DNA from: an uncultured Ruminococcus sp. | Lineage (GTDB): Bacteria > Bacillota > Clostridia > Oscillospirales > Ruminococcaceae | Direction of reading: 5' to 3' | Length of the DNA stretch: 40,166 nt | Assembly (NCBI GenBank): GCA_900545285.1 | Contig: UQYK01000016.1 | Span: forward strand, 1 to 40,166 | Part shown: positions 16,631-26,710 of the stretch, one piece after another | Numbering within the stretch: position 1 is the first letter of the stretch | Layout of the letters: the number at the start of each line of letters is the position of its first letter | The notes under the pieces: generated by a model | The model's database searches: none | What the model was told of the DNA's origin: nothing | What the model saw: only the letters and a program-made list of their open reading frames with translations | Made by a program: the position numbers and the translations under genes

Positions 16631-16675
16631 AAAAAAGCTTTCGCTGCCGGTTTCCCGGTGTGCGAAAGCTTTTTT
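16631..16675 (-). terminator. Terminator after the giant surface protein gene
   Basis: AAAAAAGCTTTCGC (16631-16644) and GCGAAAGCTTTTTT (16662-16675) form a perfect 14-bp stem capped by CCGG-TTTC-CCGG. T-runs lie in both directions. Confidence 0.9.
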
Positions 16676-16711
16676 GCGGTTCAGCTTATCTTGCTGTGTC
16701 TCTGCTGCGGT

Positions 16712-19700
16712 TTATTTCTGATGCTTCTTTTTCCGTTTCCGGCCGGTGAGAATTGCGCCGGTCAGTGCCAGGCCTGTGGGGAACAGGAGCATCCAGATCC
16801 GGTCATCTGTCTTTGGTGTAGACGATACCCGAACGGAGCTGCTGCCTCTTCCGGAACTGGAGCTGGAACTGCTGCCGGAAGAAGAGCGGTAGCGTGTTGT
16901 TGTCGTTGTTCCGGAACCGTCGGTGGTGGTTGTACCAGAGCCGTTTGTGGTTTCTGTTGTTGTCTCACCAGAAGAAGTGGTTTCTGATGCGCTGGGGGTG
17001 TGATTGCCGTTGTCATTGGTGGTATTGTGCGGTGTTGTAGTTGTGGTTTCTGTTTCGGTTGTTGTGGTAGTTTCTGTTGTGATATCCGTTGTTGTCACAA
17101 TGCCGATGAATTCATCGAACATTGTAACTACCGCGTCTGCGCTGGGGATTTCTGTGAGAATGATCGGGCCGTTTTCGTCAGTTGCAATTGTGCCGTCTTC
17201 ATTCACCGCAAAGGTGAGGATGGTCACTGTGCCGTCCTCTTCCAGGCGGAAGTAGATGGATTCTGCCAATGCATAGTCCACCGGCGCCTGGAGTTCAGTC
17301 AGGCAGTACGGTACGCCGACTTCAACAGTTTCGATGGCATGAGAGATGCCAGCCTCGGAGATCCATGCGTCAATGACATTGCCGTCCAGATCTGCCACCT
17401 GGAGAGATGCGCCGGCGATTTCGTTGCCGCCCATATCGCACTTCCGGATGAGAACACCCCGTTCCAGCTCGGTTGTTGTCACTGTAGTTACCGGTGTGGT
17501 AACGGTTGTAACCGTAGTCGGTGTAGTTTCCGTTGTCTGGATTGTGCTGCATGTGGTTGTTGTTACCGGTGCAGTCTCCGTAACCGTAACAATCGGTGTG
17601 GTCTCGGTAACAGAACCTGTGTTCGTTGCCGTAACTGTCGTTGCCGACTGTGTTGTTGTGGTAGTTCCTGTGTCACTTCCCGTTCCAGTGCTGCTGGTGG
17701 TTGTAGTGGTATTGGTTGCGGTAGCAGAAGTGGTCGTGGGCTGTGTCGGGCCTGCTGTACTTGCTGTAGTCGATACCGTAGTCACTGTGCCGCTTCCTGT
17801 TGTGGAAGTGGTGGTCGGCTGCGTCGGCCCTGCGGTGCTTGCTGTAGTGGATACGGTTGTCACTGTGCCGCTTCCTGTGGTTATAACAGTTGTGTCTGTG
17901 GAAGTTGCAGTGCTTTCAGTAGTCGATACCGTGGTCACTGTGCCGCTTCCTGTGGTGGAAGTGGTGGTCGGCTGCGTCGGCCCTGCCGTGCTTGCCGTAG
18001 TGGATACGGTAGTCACTGTTCCGCTTCCTGTGGTTATAACAGTTGTGTCTGTGGAAGTTGCAGTACTTTCAGTAGTCGATACCGTGGTCACTGTGCTGCT
18101 TCCTGTTGTGAAAGTGGTGGTCGGCTGCGTCGGCCCTGCCGTGCTTGCCATAGTGGATACGGTAGTCACTGTGCTGCTTCCTGTTGTGGAAGTGGTGGTC
18201 GGCTGTGTCGGCCCTGCCGTGCTTGCCGTAGTGGATGTAGTTGTGTCAGTGGGTATTGCGGAAGTCGTGGATACCGTGGTTTCGGTGCTGCTTCCTGTGG
18301 TGGCAGAAGTTCTGGTAGGTGTGGTAGTCGTCGAGGTAGTCGTTGTTTCCGAAGTCGATGTTGTAGTAATCGCAGGCTGTTCCGCATCGCAGACCAGAAT
18401 TTCTTCCTTGGTCTTATCGTAGTAATAATAGCCCTCGGTCGCCTTGTCATTCAGGTTGTCTGCGGCATTGGATTTCGTGATCACACCGTTTTCCACAGTA
18501 AAGGTCATTGTCGATTCGATTACCGTGTAGGTCTTTCCGGTTTCTGTGTCTGTAAAGGCACCGCCGGTTTCTTTCAGTGTGTATTTGCCGTCCGGCAGCT
18601 TGCTCAAAATAGCATCTGTCTTGCCGGAAGTCCATGTAATGGAATCTGCGGTTCTGCTGTCCACGGTGTTATTTTTGATATTTTCTACTGTCACACCGTC
18701 CAGCGTTGCTCCACTTTCGTCCGGCTTTGTCAGTGTCAGGGTCAGCTTTGCTCCGGTGACTTCCTGCTTTCCGGTGATGTCCTTCTTGCCAATGGTGAGC
18801 TTGGAAACCTTATCCTGAATGGTTGTGGTTCCGGTCACCTTGCCGTCTGTTCCAATGGTGAAGGTTTCTTCTGCGGTGTACAGCTGGTAGCCGTCCGGTG
18901 CATTGGTTTCCTTCAGCTGATAGCTGCCTGCCGGCAGTCCGGTGATGATCGTTACATCTTCTCCGGAAACAAACTGAATGGTTTTGCCGTCTGTACTGAT
19001 GCTGTAATCCCGATCCTTGACCAGTACTGTCTTGTTCCCGTTCTTATCGGTTCTGGACAGTTCCAGTTTCGTGGTATCCAGCACGTTTTCTGCGGTGATC
19101 TCCAGTGTTGCACCGGCTACCTCCGCACCGCTTCCTGCGTCCTGCTTGCTGATCGGTACAACGTTGACAGCTTCCGCATCGCAGACCAGAATCTGTCCTG
19201 CGGTCTTGTCGTAGTAATAATAGCCGTCAGCTGCCTTGTCATTCAGACTGTCGGCAGTGCCGGTAGTTTTTGTGACTACGCCGTTTTCCACAGTAAAGGT
19301 CATCGTTGATTCGATTACCGTGTAGGTCTTTCCGGTTTCTGTGTCTGTAAAGGCACCGCCGGTTTCTTTCAGTGTGTATTTGCCGTCCGGCAGCTTGCTC
19401 AAAATAGCATCTGTCTTGCCGGAAGTCCATGTAATGGAATCTGCGGTTCTGCTGTCCACGGTGTTATTTTTGATATTTTCTACTGTCACACCGTCCAGCG
19501 TTGCTCCACTTTCGTCCGGCTTTGTCAGTGTCAGGGTCAGCTTTGCTCCGGTGACTTCCTGCTTTCCGGTGATGTCCTTCTTGCCAATGGTGAGCTTGGA
19601 GGCAGCATCTTCCATGACAACCTTATTGTCGTCCTTGGTCAGTCCGTTGACTGTTCCGACCTTGCCGTCAGCTCCGACCTCGAAGTTCATCTCCTCGGTC

Positions 19701-22700
19701 TTTTTGGTGAAGCCGTCCGGTGCGGTGGTTTCTTCCAGCGTGTACACGCCTGCCGGCAGATTTGCCAGTGTCACACCGCCCTTGGCTTTGTCCGAAGTCC
19801 ATGTAATGGTGTTGCCGCGGGTTTCGATTCCAGCAGTGCTGCCGTCACTGTAGGAGCCCTTGACCTTGCTCAGGTCTGTTCCTGCCGGTGCAGTCAGTTT
19901 CAGTACGGCTCCGGTGAGTTCTTCTCCGCCGCCTACAGCTTGCTTGCTAATGGAAATCGTCTTCTTTGCGCTGTCCTTCATGACGATGTCATTGCCGGAA
20001 ACGCCATATTCCTCAGAAACGGCGGAAGTCTGTGTTACCTGGCCATTCTCAATGGTAAAGGTGAATGTAGTCTTTACCTTGTTGTAGCCGTCCGGTGCAA
20101 CTACCTCCGTCATGGTATAGTCGCCGTCCGGCAGGCCGATGATATCGGTCTTTGCATTGCCGTCTGAAATAAAGGTAAGTTCGTTCTTGGATACAGTGTA
20201 CTTGCTGTAATCGGATTCATCCAGAGAGTCTGCCTTTGTCAGCAAAGTTTCCCCACGCTTTACTTCCAGAACGCTTTCATTCAGACCACCGTTTGTCCGG
20301 GTGATCTTGATGGTTGCACCTGCCAGTTCCTTAGAATTTGCAATATCCTGCTTGTCAACGCTGACTTGTGCACGGTTGATGAGAGTAACAGTATTTGCTG
20401 AAAGAGCGTAGCTTGTGCTTTCAATTTTACTGCCATCTGGATTTTGAGTCACAATACAGCCAGTTTCGTCTATAGTGAAAGACATACTAAGCTGTACAAA
20501 ATTGTTCATCTCAGTTTCTGTCAAAGTATACGTACCTGCTTTCAGATTTGAAAACTCTTCCGCATCTTTCGAAGAACTCCAGTTCTTTTTATAATTATTC
20601 GGCCCAGTCAATGTGAATTCGCATTTTTCCATTACATTGTTATTTACATCAAATTTCTTAATGTAAATCTTTCCATCATGTGTATCTGTGATGGTCTTCG
20701 CGCCCGGAATACCAACATCCATGGCAACCATGTTGCCGCCGGAATAGCTTGCGACAAAGGTCTTTTTGCTGACCTCAGTTGTGCCGCCATTTTCCACGCG
20801 GTTGCCTTCTGCGTCCAGTTCAAAGACGTAGTAAGTCTTGCTGCTGTCCAGTCCGTCAAAGGTAACGGACTTTTTGCCGTTGTCGCCGGCAGCAATGGTA
20901 ATTGGCTCTACCTTTGCCGTACCTGTAGCATCCTTTACCGGCTCATAACTGCCGTCTGCGTTCAGCGTAAACAGTCCTACCTTAATTGCATGGTCAACTG
21001 CCGGATTGCCGTCCTCAGTAGCGATCTTCGTTACTGTGATCTTGGTCGGATTGTCGGTGGAGTTTGTGATAATGGTGCTTGCGTTGGGGGCATCCTTGGT
21101 CAGGGTAAGTGCCGCAACCTTACTGTCCTTATCACAGCAGTCATAAGAAACGTAGAATGTCGTATTTGTTTTTGTAGTGGAATTCTTGGGGTCGAGAACA
21201 ACAGGCATCTGGAAAGAAGCACCGTTTTCGACACGCTTGTCACCGTCCATTTCAAAAATGTAGTACGGGGTATCTGCTTTCAAATCGTACCGTTTGTTCT
21301 GTTCATTCAGTTCAGTACTGAATTTCACCTCAGAACCTGCAATAACTTCCTGAGTATCACCTACCTGAGTATAGGTGTCACCGCTCTTGGTGAACAGTCC
21401 CACAGAGAATACGGGTGTGCTCTTGACATCATCTGCGTTCAGCACTTTGCTGACGGTGATGCTGTAGTCGATCTCCTCAGTGTTGGTGATCGCAGCAGTG
21501 CCGCCTGCCTGTACTGCCGCCGGTGCTGCCGGAGCGGAGGTGTAGCGGATACCGCTGTCCGAAGTATACTTTGTGAAGTCTGTATCTGCCAGAACGCCGT
21601 TGGCATTGGTTTCCAGCACGTAGAAATCCACGCCCTTGGGCACACCTTCAAATATCACGTCGTGCGAGCCTGCCTCGGTAAAGGTCCAGGACTGCACCGG
21701 TGCTTCCTCATAGCGAACATACTCGCCTGCCGCATTCTTGGTGAACAGGGCAAAATAGAAGGTGTCGCCGGTGACGTTTTCGCCTGCCAGAGTTTTGGTC
21801 AGTGTGATCTCACCTGTATTTTTGGTGTTGGTTACGCCGACAGTCTGATCCGTTGTGACATCAGTGGAGATCGCATTGCCGGTATATGTCGGTGTGTAGT
21901 TGCGAATCTGATTGCCCTTGGCATCTGTTTCCAGCAGGTAAACGTTGTTGGCGTTGTTGGTCTGCTGCTTGATCGAGGACAGGTCTACGTCCTTCATGGT
22001 GACGGAAGCCGCGGTCTGTCCTGCCAGAATGGTGACGGAAATCACATCGCTCAACCGTGTGGTGTAATTTTCATCGGTAAACAGTGCAAAATAGAACGTT
22101 GCGTCCTTGGTTTCTGCTGTTGTCAAGGTCTTGTTGACCGTCACATCAACGGTGGTGTCCGGTGTCTGTACCCAGACGCCGACCTTTGCCGGCTCTGCTA
22201 CCATGACAGTATCGCCCAGAATGTCAGGATTCTGATAGGAGTACGCGAAGCTGTTCCATGCGATGTTTTCCTCGCCGGTCTTTGCCACATAGCTGGGAAC
22301 GGTTGCGGTAACTTTGACAACAACTTCCTCGCCAACCTTGACGGTCGTATCTTGCAGCTGGATACGGAAGTTTACGGTATCCGCAGAGGAAATACCTGTC
22401 CAGTTCATGACATCGTTCTGTCCCAGCCAGTCCTTGGAATATTCATCCAGAGTGGAGGTTTTATCCGTGGAATAGCTACAGTTTTGCGGATTATAAACCT
22501 CTCTGCCGCCTACCATAACAGAATCAATGCTCTTGAAGTTCACGCCAAAGGCGGAATTTCTGGCATATCCGGAAACCAGACCCAAGTCTCCCACATAGGG
22601 CAGACGGTCGATAATGGTCATGTTTTCCAGATCTACCGGAGAGTTGTTCTTGATGTGGAGTTCATAGGTCACATCTTCGCCCTGCATGCCCTGTACATAG

Positions 22701-25700
22701 TTGTGGGTGGGCTGGCGGCTGTAACCGGTATCGGTTGCCGGGTCAGTATGAGGTGTGCCTGTGTGATTTTGATTGGTATAGGTAATCGTTTTCCAGGACT
22801 CTGTGGTCAGGCCAACGATATTATAGTTTGCATAGTTCCAGATCTGTGTGTCGCGCTTTTCGCCGGCAACCGTATCTTCTGCGGTGAACGGCTGTGTCAC
22901 TTCTGCATAGCCAGTGTTGGTGATAACGCCTTCTTTTTCCTGGCCGTCTTTTACAGTGGTAGCGAATTGTACGACGATGGCATAGTTCGGCTCCAGTTTT
23001 CCTTCTGTAACGCCTGTTCCTGTCACACTGGAAACATCCCAGCTGACAGAATCACCGTTGGCAGTGGTATTGATTGCTTTGCCGGTTCCGGTAACCATAC
23101 CGTATTTGTCCACAGCAAAGCTGCCGTCTGCCTTCAGCGGCACTACAAAATATTTTGTAGGGTAGCTGGTGTTATCAAATTCATAGCAGCTGGGAAGATT
23201 ATCTGTCAGCGTTACGCCAGTAAGATCCAACCTGCCCAGTTCTTCCCCGTTCAGGGTAGCCTTGCCATTGGTATCTGTTTCGCCCTTGCCGTTATAGAGG
23301 ACTGCCTGCCAGATCAGGGTATCACCGGCGGTGATATAGCCGTTTTCCACCTTCTGGAGATCTGCGTTTTGATAGTCCTTTCCGGCATAGGAAGCCACTG
23401 CCAGCTTGGCGAAGCCGGGGGCGGGAGTGGTTTTGGTGAAGCTGATGTCCACCTTATCCTCCGGCGAGATCACACGATCACTGCCGTCATTTTTGCCCTC
23501 CACCACTGTCACCTTGGAAAGGGTGTTTGTCAGTGTGACTTTTTTCGCCGTGCTGTTTGCCAGTTCCTGTGCCTTGTCGGCGGTCAGCTTGGCTTGGTAA
23601 GTCAACTTTACGCCACCGCCCCACTGATTTGCAAATTTTTCTGTGGAAACAAATGTAAAGGTCAGCGTCTGTCCAACTCGAGTTGCCTGAATGCCACTCA
23701 AAGCTGTATAATTTGCAGTTCCCTCTACACTATCTGGCACATATTCCATGCCGTCCGGCAGCGTATCTTCTACAACGATCGTTTTCCCAGCATAGTCATT
23801 ATTTGAACCAGAAAGTGCCAAGCTGTAACTAAATGTTTTCTGCTCCAGATCTGCCGCTGTCATATCAACGATATTGGTCGTTTTGTCCGCACTATTTGTC
23901 AGTGACTTTTTCGCCTCAAAAACAGTATTGCTTACTGGATTCAAAATCATGTCATGTGCATACCAAGTTACAGTTTTGCTTCCGTGTTCGTTTACAGTCA
24001 GACCGCCTACTGCGGTATAGTTATAGACACCTTTCTGTGTTCCGAACTTTGTTTCAAATGCACTTAATGTCTGCATCAATGCACTATTATTCAGATCATA
24101 AGTACCACCAAACCCCTGAATTCCATTTTTTTCATGATTGTAGTCATTATTATTAGTGACATCGTTTCCAAGTACCACGTATTCCACTGTCACTGATTCG
24201 CCAGCCGCCAGCTTGATTCCCATAATATTAAAGGTTTCAGCCGCATAGCCTCCATGAGCTCTATTATCTTGCTCTACAGTAACAGTCTGAATTCTGGAGT
24301 CAGACGCATTGCCGTTAATTGCAACGACTTTCAGAACATCAGAAGTTTCCCACTTCAACGTTGTACCATAATCATATAAGTACAGGTTTTCCATGGTCGT
24401 GGTTCCGTTGTTGGTAAAAGTCGCCTGATATGTCAGCTTATCACCATTTACAATTTCTGTTGTATCATCTGCTGGTATACCATTTACTGCAATGATTTTC
24501 TTTTGCAAGCTATATTTGCTTAAATCTTCACCGCCGTAAATAGTATGCGTCGCAGTACCCTTTACTTCCGCACCTTCATATACTTTTGCGGTATTTGTCA
24601 GTGCTGCGGCTGTTGCAGAATCTTCCACATTTGCATATACTGTCAAAGTAATTGACTCCCCTTTTGGAACAGTAATCGTTCCGCCGGCAGTCAATGTTTT
24701 TGTATCAACGGAAGTAATATTTTTTGTGGTGCCGTCTGATAAGGTCAAAATGCCATATGCACCACTATTTTCACGGAATGTCATGCCGTCCGGCAAGATG
24801 TCCTCTATTTTCACATTTTCAGCATCTGCTTCACCATTATTCGTTACTGTAATTGTGTAAACAACATCTTTTGCCGTGCCAAATGTGTAATTGCCGACAT
24901 CTGCCGTCTTCGTAATCCCCAGCTGTGCTTTCGGTACATCCGGTGTAAACTTCACTTTATTGGAAGGCTTGCCGTCTACCTTTGCCACATTGGAAATTTC
25001 TCCGGCCACGTCGTCTCTGATTGTACCAGTTACCGTGATCTGCACCGTTTTTCCTGCCGGAACGTCAATTTTATCCGGAAAGTCTGATCTTGTAACACCA
25101 TCTACGGTATAAGTCATATTCTCCAGATTGTATGACAGACTATCATCTGAAACAAGAACACCTTTCGCGTCCTTTGCACCGGAGTTGGTAACAGAAATGG
25201 TATAGGTCGCAGTCTGTCCGGCAATGTGGGGGTAGTACTTCTGTCCCAGATTCTTACCATTATAAGTTACATAACCGCTTTTTACCGGCGTTTCGATCAC
25301 TGCCTTGTCTTCCTTGACAGAGATCGTTGCCTTGGCTGTATTGTTGTTGCCGTCGGTCACTTCGTTGGTCAGGTTTGCAGTCTGGTCTTTGGAAACCTTG
25401 CAGAACACCTTTGCTGTCACCGTTGCACCGGCAGCGACATTCTGGAATGTCACGCTGTTTCCGGAAACAGTACCGTCTGCGGTTGTGATGCGCTCCAGTG
25501 TCATGCCGTCCGGAACAGTATCTGTCAGTGTAATATCCCCGGCAGCATCACCGGTATTCGAAGCGGAGATCTCAAATTCTACAGTATCCCCGTTCACATA
25601 GTATGCTTTCCCATTTTTTACAGTTTTTCCAATGCTGAACTTCGGCCCCTGCGGAGCAGAAACCTTCAGTTCCACGCTGTTTCCGCCGATGGTCGAGTAG

Positions 25701-26710
25701 CTGGTATTGTCACCGTAGGGCTTGCCGGAAACAGTCAGGCTGTTGGTGACCTTGCCGTCCGCGGTGCCGTTCATCTTCACGGTTCTGCTGTTCAGAGGCA
25801 GTGCCACGTTCAGATTAACCGCCGGCATCTCGGCATTTTCATTCCTGCTGTTCAGCGCAAAGGAAATGTCTGCCTTTCCGTCGTTTACTGTTACTGTCGG
25901 CTCTGCATCATAGCCAGCCGCCTGAATCGCAGCCTTCACTGCGTTCTGGATAGCAGCCTTTGCATCTCCCAGGAACGTCATATTTTCCAGAGAAATGGTG
26001 TCCTCGAATTTCAGGGACTGCACCCATTCCGCGCCGGTCTTTTTGGACACATTGTTGGGAGATGCGCTCAGGGTATAGTTTACAGTAGTACCCTTTGCGA
26101 TCTCCTGTGCTTTCAGCGAAGTGCGGTTTTCTCCCTTGGAAGCGCTCCACTGCATTGCAGCGTCTGCGGTGATCTGATTGGACACGCTCTTTCCGGAGCT
26201 TTCCTGTGTCAGCTTGACTTCCACCGCAGTGCCGTTTGCAGTCTTTCCGTTCTGGAACTTCGCCTGAAGCCGGATTTGTTTTGTTTCACCGTTGTCGATC
26301 TGGAATGTGATATAACGGCTGCCGTCCGAGTTGACATGCAGGGTATAGCCGTTATAAACTGCCCCGTCCTTAAAGCCGTTGCCGGCGAAGTTCGGCAGCA
26401 GCAGATTCTTGTCGGAAATCTCAATCCGGTAAGAATCCACCTCTCCTTCCTCGACATTGTTTCCGCCGATCTTTGCCATTAGGTAAAAGATCTCGCCGGA
26501 ATCGGTATCTGTAATTTCCTTGAAGTATTTGTCCCGGAACTCTACGCTTGCGTTCGTCAGGACAATCGGATTTCCAGAACCACCGGATCCGCTGGCGGAT
26601 GCCGGGAACATTGCCGGAATGCTGGTGAACAGCATCAGAACTGCCAGCAGTACGCTCAGCAGCTTCGCCCGGAATGTTCTGCACGTTGTAGAAACCGTGT
26701 TTCCATCCAT
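16712..26710 (-). CDS. Giant repeat-built, sortase-anchored surface protein (3332 residues)
   Basis: Exported adhesin-like protein. A signal peptide (about 1-40, AKLLSVLLAVLMLF then ASASG) is followed by an N-terminal region. DUF11-like modules come next (about 350-1090), e.g. TDTVPDGMTLERITT and ITVTNNGEADAENV. After these are less clear repeats and four modules sharing FALFT/VGLFT (about 1520-2005). Six SpaA/CnaB-type modules (about 2005-2780) begin like SVDKQDIANSKELAGATIKI and end in LPxGxYTLxET-APDGY; these often form Lys-Asn isopeptide bonds. A Thr-rich repeat (about 2780-3080) precedes a last SpaA module, a Thr/Ser linker and the sorting signal TPKTDD, a hydrophobic helix and GRKRKKKHQK. 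I chose ATG 26710, with GGAGG 9 bp upstream, over TTG 26719, which would touch that site. Ligand unknown. Confidence 0.9.
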   Translation of the reverse strand: MDGNTVSTTCRTFRAKLLSVLLAVLMLFTSIPAMFPASASGSGGSGNPIVLTNASVEFRDKYFKEITDTDSGEIFYLMAKIGGNNVEEGEVDSYRIEISDKNLLLPNFAGNGFKDGAVYNGYTLHVNSDGSRYITFQIDNGETKQIRLQAKFQNGKTANGTAVEVKLTQESSGKSVSNQITADAAMQWSASKGENRTSLKAQEIAKGTTVNYTLSASPNNVSKKTGAEWVQSLKFEDTISLENMTFLGDAKAAIQNAVKAAIQAAGYDAEPTVTVNDGKADISFALNSRNENAEMPAVNLNVALPLNSRTVKMNGTADGKVTNSLTVSGKPYGDNTSYSTIGGNSVELKVSAPQGPKFSIGKTVKNGKAYYVNGDTVEFEISASNTGDAAGDITLTDTVPDGMTLERITTADGTVSGNSVTFQNVAAGATVTAKVFCKVSKDQTANLTNEVTDGNNNTAKATISVKEDKAVIETPVKSGYVTYNGKNLGQKYYPHIAGQTATYTISVTNSGAKDAKGVLVSDDSLSYNLENMTYTVDGVTRSDFPDKIDVPAGKTVQITVTGTIRDDVAGEISNVAKVDGKPSNKVKFTPDVPKAQLGITKTADVGNYTFGTAKDVVYTITVTNNGEADAENVKIEDILPDGMTFRENSGAYGILTLSDGTTKNITSVDTKTLTAGGTITVPKGESITLTVYANVEDSATAAALTNTAKVYEGAEVKGTATHTIYGGEDLSKYSLQKKIIAVNGIPADDTTEIVNGDKLTYQATFTNNGTTTMENLYLYDYGTTLKWETSDVLKVVAINGNASDSRIQTVTVEQDNRAHGGYAAETFNIMGIKLAAGESVTVEYVVLGNDVTNNNDYNHEKNGIQGFGGTYDLNNSALMQTLSAFETKFGTQKGVYNYTAVGGLTVNEHGSKTVTWYAHDMILNPVSNTVFEAKKSLTNSADKTTNIVDMTAADLEQKTFSYSLALSGSNNDYAGKTIVVEDTLPDGMEYVPDSVEGTANYTALSGIQATRVGQTLTFTFVSTEKFANQWGGGVKLTYQAKLTADKAQELANSTAKKVTLTNTLSKVTVVEGKNDGSDRVISPEDKVDISFTKTTPAPGFAKLAVASYAGKDYQNADLQKVENGYITAGDTLIWQAVLYNGKGETDTNGKATLNGEELGRLDLTGVTLTDNLPSCYEFDNTSYPTKYFVVPLKADGSFAVDKYGMVTGTGKAINTTANGDSVSWDVSSVTGTGVTEGKLEPNYAIVVQFATTVKDGQEKEGVITNTGYAEVTQPFTAEDTVAGEKRDTQIWNYANYNIVGLTTESWKTITYTNQNHTGTPHTDPATDTGYSRQPTHNYVQGMQGEDVTYELHIKNNSPVDLENMTIIDRLPYVGDLGLVSGYARNSAFGVNFKSIDSVMVGGREVYNPQNCSYSTDKTSTLDEYSKDWLGQNDVMNWTGISSADTVNFRIQLQDTTVKVGEEVVVKVTATVPSYVAKTGEENIAWNSFAYSYQNPDILGDTVMVAEPAKVGVWVQTPDTTVDVTVNKTLTTAETKDATFYFALFTDENYTTRLSDVISVTILAGQTAASVTMKDVDLSSIKQQTNNANNVYLLETDAKGNQIRNYTPTYTGNAISTDVTTDQTVGVTNTKNTGEITLTKTLAGENVTGDTFYFALFTKNAAGEYVRYEEAPVQSWTFTEAGSHDVIFEGVPKGVDFYVLETNANGVLADTDFTKYTSDSGIRYTSAPAAPAAVQAGGTAAITNTEEIDYSITVSKVLNADDVKSTPVFSVGLFTKSGDTYTQVGDTQEVIAGSEVKFSTELNEQNKRYDLKADTPYYIFEMDGDKRVENGASFQMPVVLDPKNSTTKTNTTFYVSYDCCDKDSKVAALTLTKDAPNASTIITNSTDNPTKITVTKIATEDGNPAVDHAIKVGLFTLNADGSYEPVKDATGTAKVEPITIAAGDNGKKSVTFDGLDSSKTYYVFELDAEGNRVENGGTTEVSKKTFVASYSGGNMVAMDVGIPGAKTITDTHDGKIYIKKFDVNNNVMEKCEFTLTGPNNYKKNWSSSKDAEEFSNLKAGTYTLTETEMNNFVQLSMSFTIDETGCIVTQNPDGSKIESTSYALSANTVTLINRAQVSVDKQDIANSKELAGATIKITRTNGGLNESVLEVKRGETLLTKADSLDESDYSKYTVSKNELTFISDGNAKTDIIGLPDGDYTMTEVVAPDGYNKVKTTFTFTIENGQVTQTSAVSEEYGVSGNDIVMKDSAKKTISISKQAVGGGEELTGAVLKLTAPAGTDLSKVKGSYSDGSTAGIETRGNTITWTSDKAKGGVTLANLPAGVYTLEETTAPDGFTKKTEEMNFEVGADGKVGTVNGLTKDDNKVVMEDAASKLTIGKKDITGKQEVTGAKLTLTLTKPDESGATLDGVTVENIKNNTVDSRTADSITWTSGKTDAILSKLPDGKYTLKETGGAFTDTETGKTYTVIESTMTFTVENGVVTKTTGTADSLNDKAADGYYYYDKTAGQILVCDAEAVNVVPISKQDAGSGAEVAGATLEITAENVLDTTKLELSRTDKNGNKTVLVKDRDYSISTDGKTIQFVSGEDVTIITGLPAGSYQLKETNAPDGYQLYTAEETFTIGTDGKVTGTTTIQDKVSKLTIGKKDITGKQEVTGAKLTLTLTKPDESGATLDGVTVENIKNNTVDSRTADSITWTSGKTDAILSKLPDGKYTLKETGGAFTDTETGKTYTVIESTMTFTVENGVITKSNAADNLNDKATEGYYYYDKTKEEILVCDAEQPAITTTSTSETTTTSTTTTPTRTSATTGSSTETTVSTTSAIPTDTTTSTTASTAGPTQPTTTSTTGSSTVTTVSTMASTAGPTQPTTTFTTGSSTVTTVSTTESTATSTDTTVITTGSGTVTTVSTTASTAGPTQPTTTSTTGSGTVTTVSTTESTATSTDTTVITTGSGTVTTVSTTASTAGPTQPTTTSTTGSGTVTTVSTTASTAGPTQPTTTSATATNTTTTTSSTGTGSDTGTTTTTQSATTVTATNTGSVTETTPIVTVTETAPVTTTTCSTIQTTETTPTTVTTVTTPVTTVTTTELERGVLIRKCDMGGNEIAGASLQVADLDGNVIDAWISEAGISHAIETVEVGVPYCLTELQAPVDYALAESIYFRLEEDGTVTILTFAVNEDGTIATDENGPIILTEIPSADAVVTMFDEFIGIVTTTDITTETTTTTETETTTTTPHNTTNDNGNHTPSASETTSSGETTTETTNGSGTTTTDGSGTTTTTRYRSSSGSSSSSSSGRGSSSVRVSSTPKTDDRIWMLLFPTGLALTGAILTGRKRKKKHQK
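17680..18370 (-). repeat. Thr-rich tandem repeats inside the giant surface protein gene
   Basis: Units of about 75-78 bp encode GS(S/G)TVTTVSTT followed either by ASTAGPTQPTTTS or by ESTATSTDTTVI. The GSxTxTTVST core occurs seven times, the PTQPTTT variant five times and the TDTTVI variant twice. Such linkers are usually extended and glycosylated (family knowledge). Copy number is likely to vary between strains. Confidence 0.9.
18513..18805 (-). repeat. 293-bp direct repeat, copy A (inside the giant gene)
   Basis: Read by eye, this is base-for-base identical to 19308-19600, 795 bp away. It encodes most of one SpaA-type module, including SKLTIGKKDITG and LPDGKYTLKETGGAF. Identity down to silent positions points to recent duplication or gene conversion. 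Confidence 0.88.
19308..19600 (-). repeat. 293-bp direct repeat, copy B (inside the giant gene)
   Basis: Identical partner of 18513-18805. The flanks differ: after the shared part one copy continues into a different linker, and the VVPISKQD module separates the two copies. Confidence 0.88.

Noticed and set aside
17680..18370. Regularly spaced repeats that could suggest a CRISPR array
   Set aside because: The repeats are in frame, encode a Thr-rich linker and have no unique spacers of constant length; no cas genes are present.
17000..19309. Long plus-strand open frame of 769 codons
   Set aside because: It mirrors the Thr/Ser-rich coding strand of the giant gene; the product is Cys/Gly-rich low-complexity sequence without motifs or ribosome site.
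20678..23806. Plus-strand open frame of 1042 codons
   Set aside because: Antisense shadow of the giant surface protein gene; no family motif, and the opposite strand has clear domains.
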